Shown here one piece after another: positions 50,865 through 53,413 of a DNA stretch of 53,413 nt; position 1 is the first letter of the stretch; each line of letters opens with the position of its first letter. The position numbers and the translations under genes are program-made. A model generated the notes under the pieces. That model was given only the letters and a program-made list of their open reading frames with translations, was not told where the DNA came from and did no database searches. The stretch comes from Desulfobacterales bacterium (GTDB lineage: Bacteria > Desulfobacterota > Desulfobacteria > Desulfobacterales > SURF-7), in assembly GCA_028277765.1 (NCBI GenBank), contig JANQFQ010000068.1:1-53413 (forward strand), in the 5' to 3' direction.

Positions 50865-53297
50865 TTAAAACAACATCCTTACAGTTGTAATTGTACTATC
50901 AATTTTTATTGTCGCCCGGCCTGATTCCACGGGGATCTCTTCTTGATCGCGTTCCCTAGCATCGCACCGCATCGCTTTTGTGATCAGGCGGTCCTTGTAT
51001 CTTAGCCTGACTTCACATGGTTCTTTATGATAATATAGAAGCCGTACGATCAGTCCTTTGCCTCTTGATGCTTTTTTAAAAACACTTACAAACACATCAT
51101 TTCTGTCAATGTGGATGAAAGAATCTGCTGCTTTGTTCACATCAGGGGTGTTGGGTGATACCCATGTGTCAGAAAGGACTTCCTTTGACAGATGGTACAG
51201 CCTGTTTTCCTGCCAGTTACCGTTTGGTGTGAACATGACCGCGTAGTCAAAAGTAAACTCCTCTGAAGCGGTTCCTGACGCAGGATGCGCGAGAAGGGGG
51301 AGGAAACCGAACGCCTTTTCCCTTTTTGTATTTCGAAGGGCTATCCATTCAAGAATTCCGTTACTAGTGCTGGAGAAACTAGCAGGGCCTCCTGGGAATA
51401 CGGCCATACCATGGCTGGAAGCGTGATCGGTCATATGAATAAAGTTGATTGCCGGCCAGAATGTCGGGTTATATATTTTGAAAAATGGCCTTTTTACCAC
51501 ACCGCCAGGCACATCCATTGTCAGACCCAGGTCATGAATATTGGTGACAAAACGGCAGGTAATGGTTCGTTGTTTAGCGCAGGAGCCTGTAATGCTCATA
51601 CGGACGACGGGGGAATTGTTTTTAAACAATAGCCGGCGTATCAAGTTCATGCCAGAAAGTTTTGAATTCACTCCTGCTTCAAGAAAACCATTCCTTTCCG
51701 ACACTTTTATGGTGGCTGGTTTGTGACTTGTTTTTTCTTTTTCCTTGAATGTACCACCCCAGTATTCATGTCCCATGCGCCAGAGACCGCCTGTATCCTT
51801 ATAGCTGATAATATCATTCCCTGGTCCGATAAGAAAGGCATCCCTGGATTGGGGATCAATCCATTGGGTAATACAGCCGCCTGATTGTTCATCCAGTTCT
51901 ATTTTGTAATAGGGTGTTTCCACAATGAGCTTGCCGTTGGTCAGTTGCCACGAAGGGAGGTTTGTTTCAGCTCTGGGAGATGATGGTAAACCGTGCAGGG
52001 TTGAAACTTGAGTGATAACGGAATGAGCTTTTTTTTGCGCTGTCATGAGCCATGGCCGCTGCTCTTCTTTCCAGACCCTGTCTGTTGAAGTACCGGTGAT
52101 ATAATCGTGATGGTTAGAAACAGCAAGTGTCTCCCATGCCAGGTTAAGCGCCTTTTCAGCTTCATACATTGCTGACGTTTCTTCACCTGATTTGGCCAGT
52201 GAAGCTGTAAGCAGCTTTTCTCCTATTAAAAGATCCTGGCAGAGTTTTTTACATCTTTGTTTCATTTCAGGCCTTGAAGCGTAAAAACCCATCCAGTAAG
52301 GGTTGATGTCAAGCGCCAGTTCATGCAGTTTCTCTTTATGGCAGGCGACAAGTGCCATATAGTCATCAAGGCCGGCATTGACGACATAAACACCGGTTTC
52401 TTGGTACTGGGTAAGGTTATAACTGTCAAGCAGGGGAATCAGGTTTGGAATTGGATCTACAAAGTCACACCCGATGGGACAGAACATATACGGGGTTGGC
52501 GAAAGCGGTGATAGCTGGCGTATATATGAATCTATCTTTTTTGCCACTTTCCTGGGAGATCTTGCTGGGATGCCCACATTATGCCCCATCCATCTAATGA
52601 TGCCTGTAAGGGCGATCATGTCTCCCTGGAAATAGCTGAAGGCATTCCAGTGGCATAATACACGTGAACTACCAGGCCCTTTCCAGATAAAATCGAGGGT
52701 CTTCAGCTCTTTGCCCAGAAATTCAGCGCTTGATCCTGGGCGGGGGAAAAGCCATTTTGGTCGGAAGTCTGTTGCCACAAAATACATGCCGTCCAATCGG
52801 GTCAGCGCGATATGATCATAACCAAGGGCAGTGAAAATATCTGGTAGTGCCGGGGAATAGCCGAAGTCATCCGTGAGATAGGCTGTTTGAGGTTCTTGTG
52901 TTATATTGTTTTGACGAAGCCATTCCTGACCGATGAGATAGTCGCGAATAAGTGCTTCTGTATCAGGCAGAACCGTATCAGGCGTGGTCATGCCGCTGCC
53001 GGATAGACGCATCCTGCCCTGGTTGATAAAATCCCTCAGGATGTCTTGCTGGGCCGGGTTTCGATCCCAAAACATCTTAAGAAAAAAGACACATTCAATT
53101 GAAAAAATCCTGAAAGGATCCTTTTCCAACGCATCTATTATCGCACGCATAATGTGTTGAATCCGTTGTTCATAGTACTGCTCTGATGTTAAGAGCCAAT
53201 TCGGGTCCCAGTGACTGGATTCAGCAAAGATTAACACCTGTTCAGCGTCGGTGGGGATGTTTAAGCGGTCTCGAATTGTTTTTTCATCGTTGGTCAT
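50865..53297 (-). CDS. GH38 alpha-mannosidase family protein
   Basis: An 810-residue glycoside hydrolase of family 38. The N-terminal catalytic domain carries the zinc ligands H29 and D31 in SSHWDPNW, the nucleophile region LTDDFGYSP (D143 by the DxFG pattern), and the later NHHDYITGTSTD with the HHD zinc and catalytic motif. A helical linker and a large beta-sandwich C-terminal domain follow. Family members remove alpha-mannosyl residues from glycans or mannosylglycerate. The usual DPFGH/DSFGH is DDFGY here, a variation seen in divergent bacterial members. No signal peptide is present, so it is cytoplasmic. Substrate unknown. Confidence 0.9.
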   Translation of the reverse strand: MTNDEKTIRDRLNIPTDAEQVLIFAESSHWDPNWLLTSEQYYEQRIQHIMRAIIDALEKDPFRIFSIECVFFLKMFWDRNPAQQDILRDFINQGRMRLSGSGMTTPDTVLPDTEALIRDYLIGQEWLRQNNITQEPQTAYLTDDFGYSPALPDIFTALGYDHIALTRLDGMYFVATDFRPKWLFPRPGSSAEFLGKELKTLDFIWKGPGSSRVLCHWNAFSYFQGDMIALTGIIRWMGHNVGIPARSPRKVAKKIDSYIRQLSPLSPTPYMFCPIGCDFVDPIPNLIPLLDSYNLTQYQETGVYVVNAGLDDYMALVACHKEKLHELALDINPYWMGFYASRPEMKQRCKKLCQDLLIGEKLLTASLAKSGEETSAMYEAEKALNLAWETLAVSNHHDYITGTSTDRVWKEEQRPWLMTAQKKAHSVITQVSTLHGLPSSPRAETNLPSWQLTNGKLIVETPYYKIELDEQSGGCITQWIDPQSRDAFLIGPGNDIISYKDTGGLWRMGHEYWGGTFKEKEKTSHKPATIKVSERNGFLEAGVNSKLSGMNLIRRLLFKNNSPVVRMSITGSCAKQRTITCRFVTNIHDLGLTMDVPGGVVKRPFFKIYNPTFWPAINFIHMTDHASSHGMAVFPGGPASFSSTSNGILEWIALRNTKREKAFGFLPLLAHPASGTASEEFTFDYAVMFTPNGNWQENRLYHLSKEVLSDTWVSPNTPDVNKAADSFIHIDRNDVFVSVFKKASRGKGLIVRLLYYHKEPCEVRLRYKDRLITKAMRCDARERDQEEIPVESGRATIKIDSTITTVRMLF

Positions 53298-53307
53298 GGG
53301 GACCTTT

Positions 53308-53413
53308 TATAAGTGTCTATAGTATAAGTGTCTAAAGTGCCTAAAGTTATAAAGCTGAGTTGAATAGTGTCGTTTACTATTCATACGAAACTTATGCCTT
53401 TGTGGTAAAAGTG
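53308..53413. repeat. Dispersed intergenic repeat, copy 6, at the window end
   Basis: ATAAGTGTCTATAG, ATAAGTGTCTAAAGTGCC and TAAAGTTATAAAGC repeat the AAGTGCCTAAAGTT word with some decay. The window ends shortly after, inside DNA without a visible gene. Confidence 0.55.

Overview
The window looks like chromosomal DNA of a Gram-negative, sensory-rich anaerobe, most probably a Desulfobacterota (delta-proteobacterial, Desulfobacterales-like) organism. The grounds are the density of PAS/receiver kinases, a two-CW-domain protein, a sensor kinase with a c-type heme motif, lipoproteins and a TonB-dependent receptor that imply an outer membrane, and several families of short intergenic repeats of the kind that pepper such genomes. 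No rRNA, tRNA, CRISPR array, transposase or phage gene was seen. The taxonomic call is inference.

Layout. (1) 0.6-13.3 kb, plus strand: an envelope-associated island of a membrane protein, MoxR AAA+ ATPase, membrane protein with a GATase-like fold, ABC ATPase plus permease, DUF58 protein and two large von Willebrand A membrane proteins. Dispersed repeats sit in three of its gaps. A receiver-only regulator follows. (2) 13.8-17.5 kb: a 24-copy heptamer array, then a minus-strand YCF48-like lipoprotein/RND (MMPL) exporter pair. (3) 17.75-28.0 kb: a receiver-only protein, then the most interesting locus: sigma-54 response regulator, TonB-dependent receptor, DppA-like lipoprotein, a 31-residue peptide, radical SAM/SPASM enzyme, EntS-like MFS exporter and histidine kinase. 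(4) 28.1-33.4 kb: a PilZ protein, then a minus-strand phosphorelay set (heme-motif sensor kinase, Rcp1-like receiver, hybrid kinase). (5) 33.9-38.1 kb, minus: patatin lipoprotein and a run of small genes, including two GIY-YIG-like proteins and a receiver lacking its phospho-acceptor Asp. (6) 38.3-44.8 kb, minus: a five-PAS hybrid kinase and an HD-GYP/HEAT-repeat pair. (7) 45.3-47.8 kb: two class-I GATase-fold enzymes and two small conserved-looking proteins. (8) 47.9-53.3 kb, minus: a diguanylate cyclase and two glycoside hydrolases (GH13, GH38).

Candidate new system. The 18.4-28.0 kb locus reads as a self-contained ribosomally made, post-translationally modified peptide (RiPP) system. A short peptide ending in a His-Cys-Cys-containing tail is encoded just downstream of a near-consensus -24/-12 promoter, with TTACA/TGTAA dyads about 115 bases upstream of the predicted start of transcription. 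The locus also encodes the NtrC-type activator and kinase that could drive that promoter, a radical SAM/SPASM maturase, a siderophore-type exporter, and outer-membrane and periplasmic uptake proteins. The set parallels methanobactin loci (precursor, exporter, TonB receptor, DppA-like binding protein) but with a radical SAM enzyme instead of MbnB/MbnC. I infer a secreted and re-imported metallophore-like or signalling peptide. The product and its ligand are not known from the sequence.
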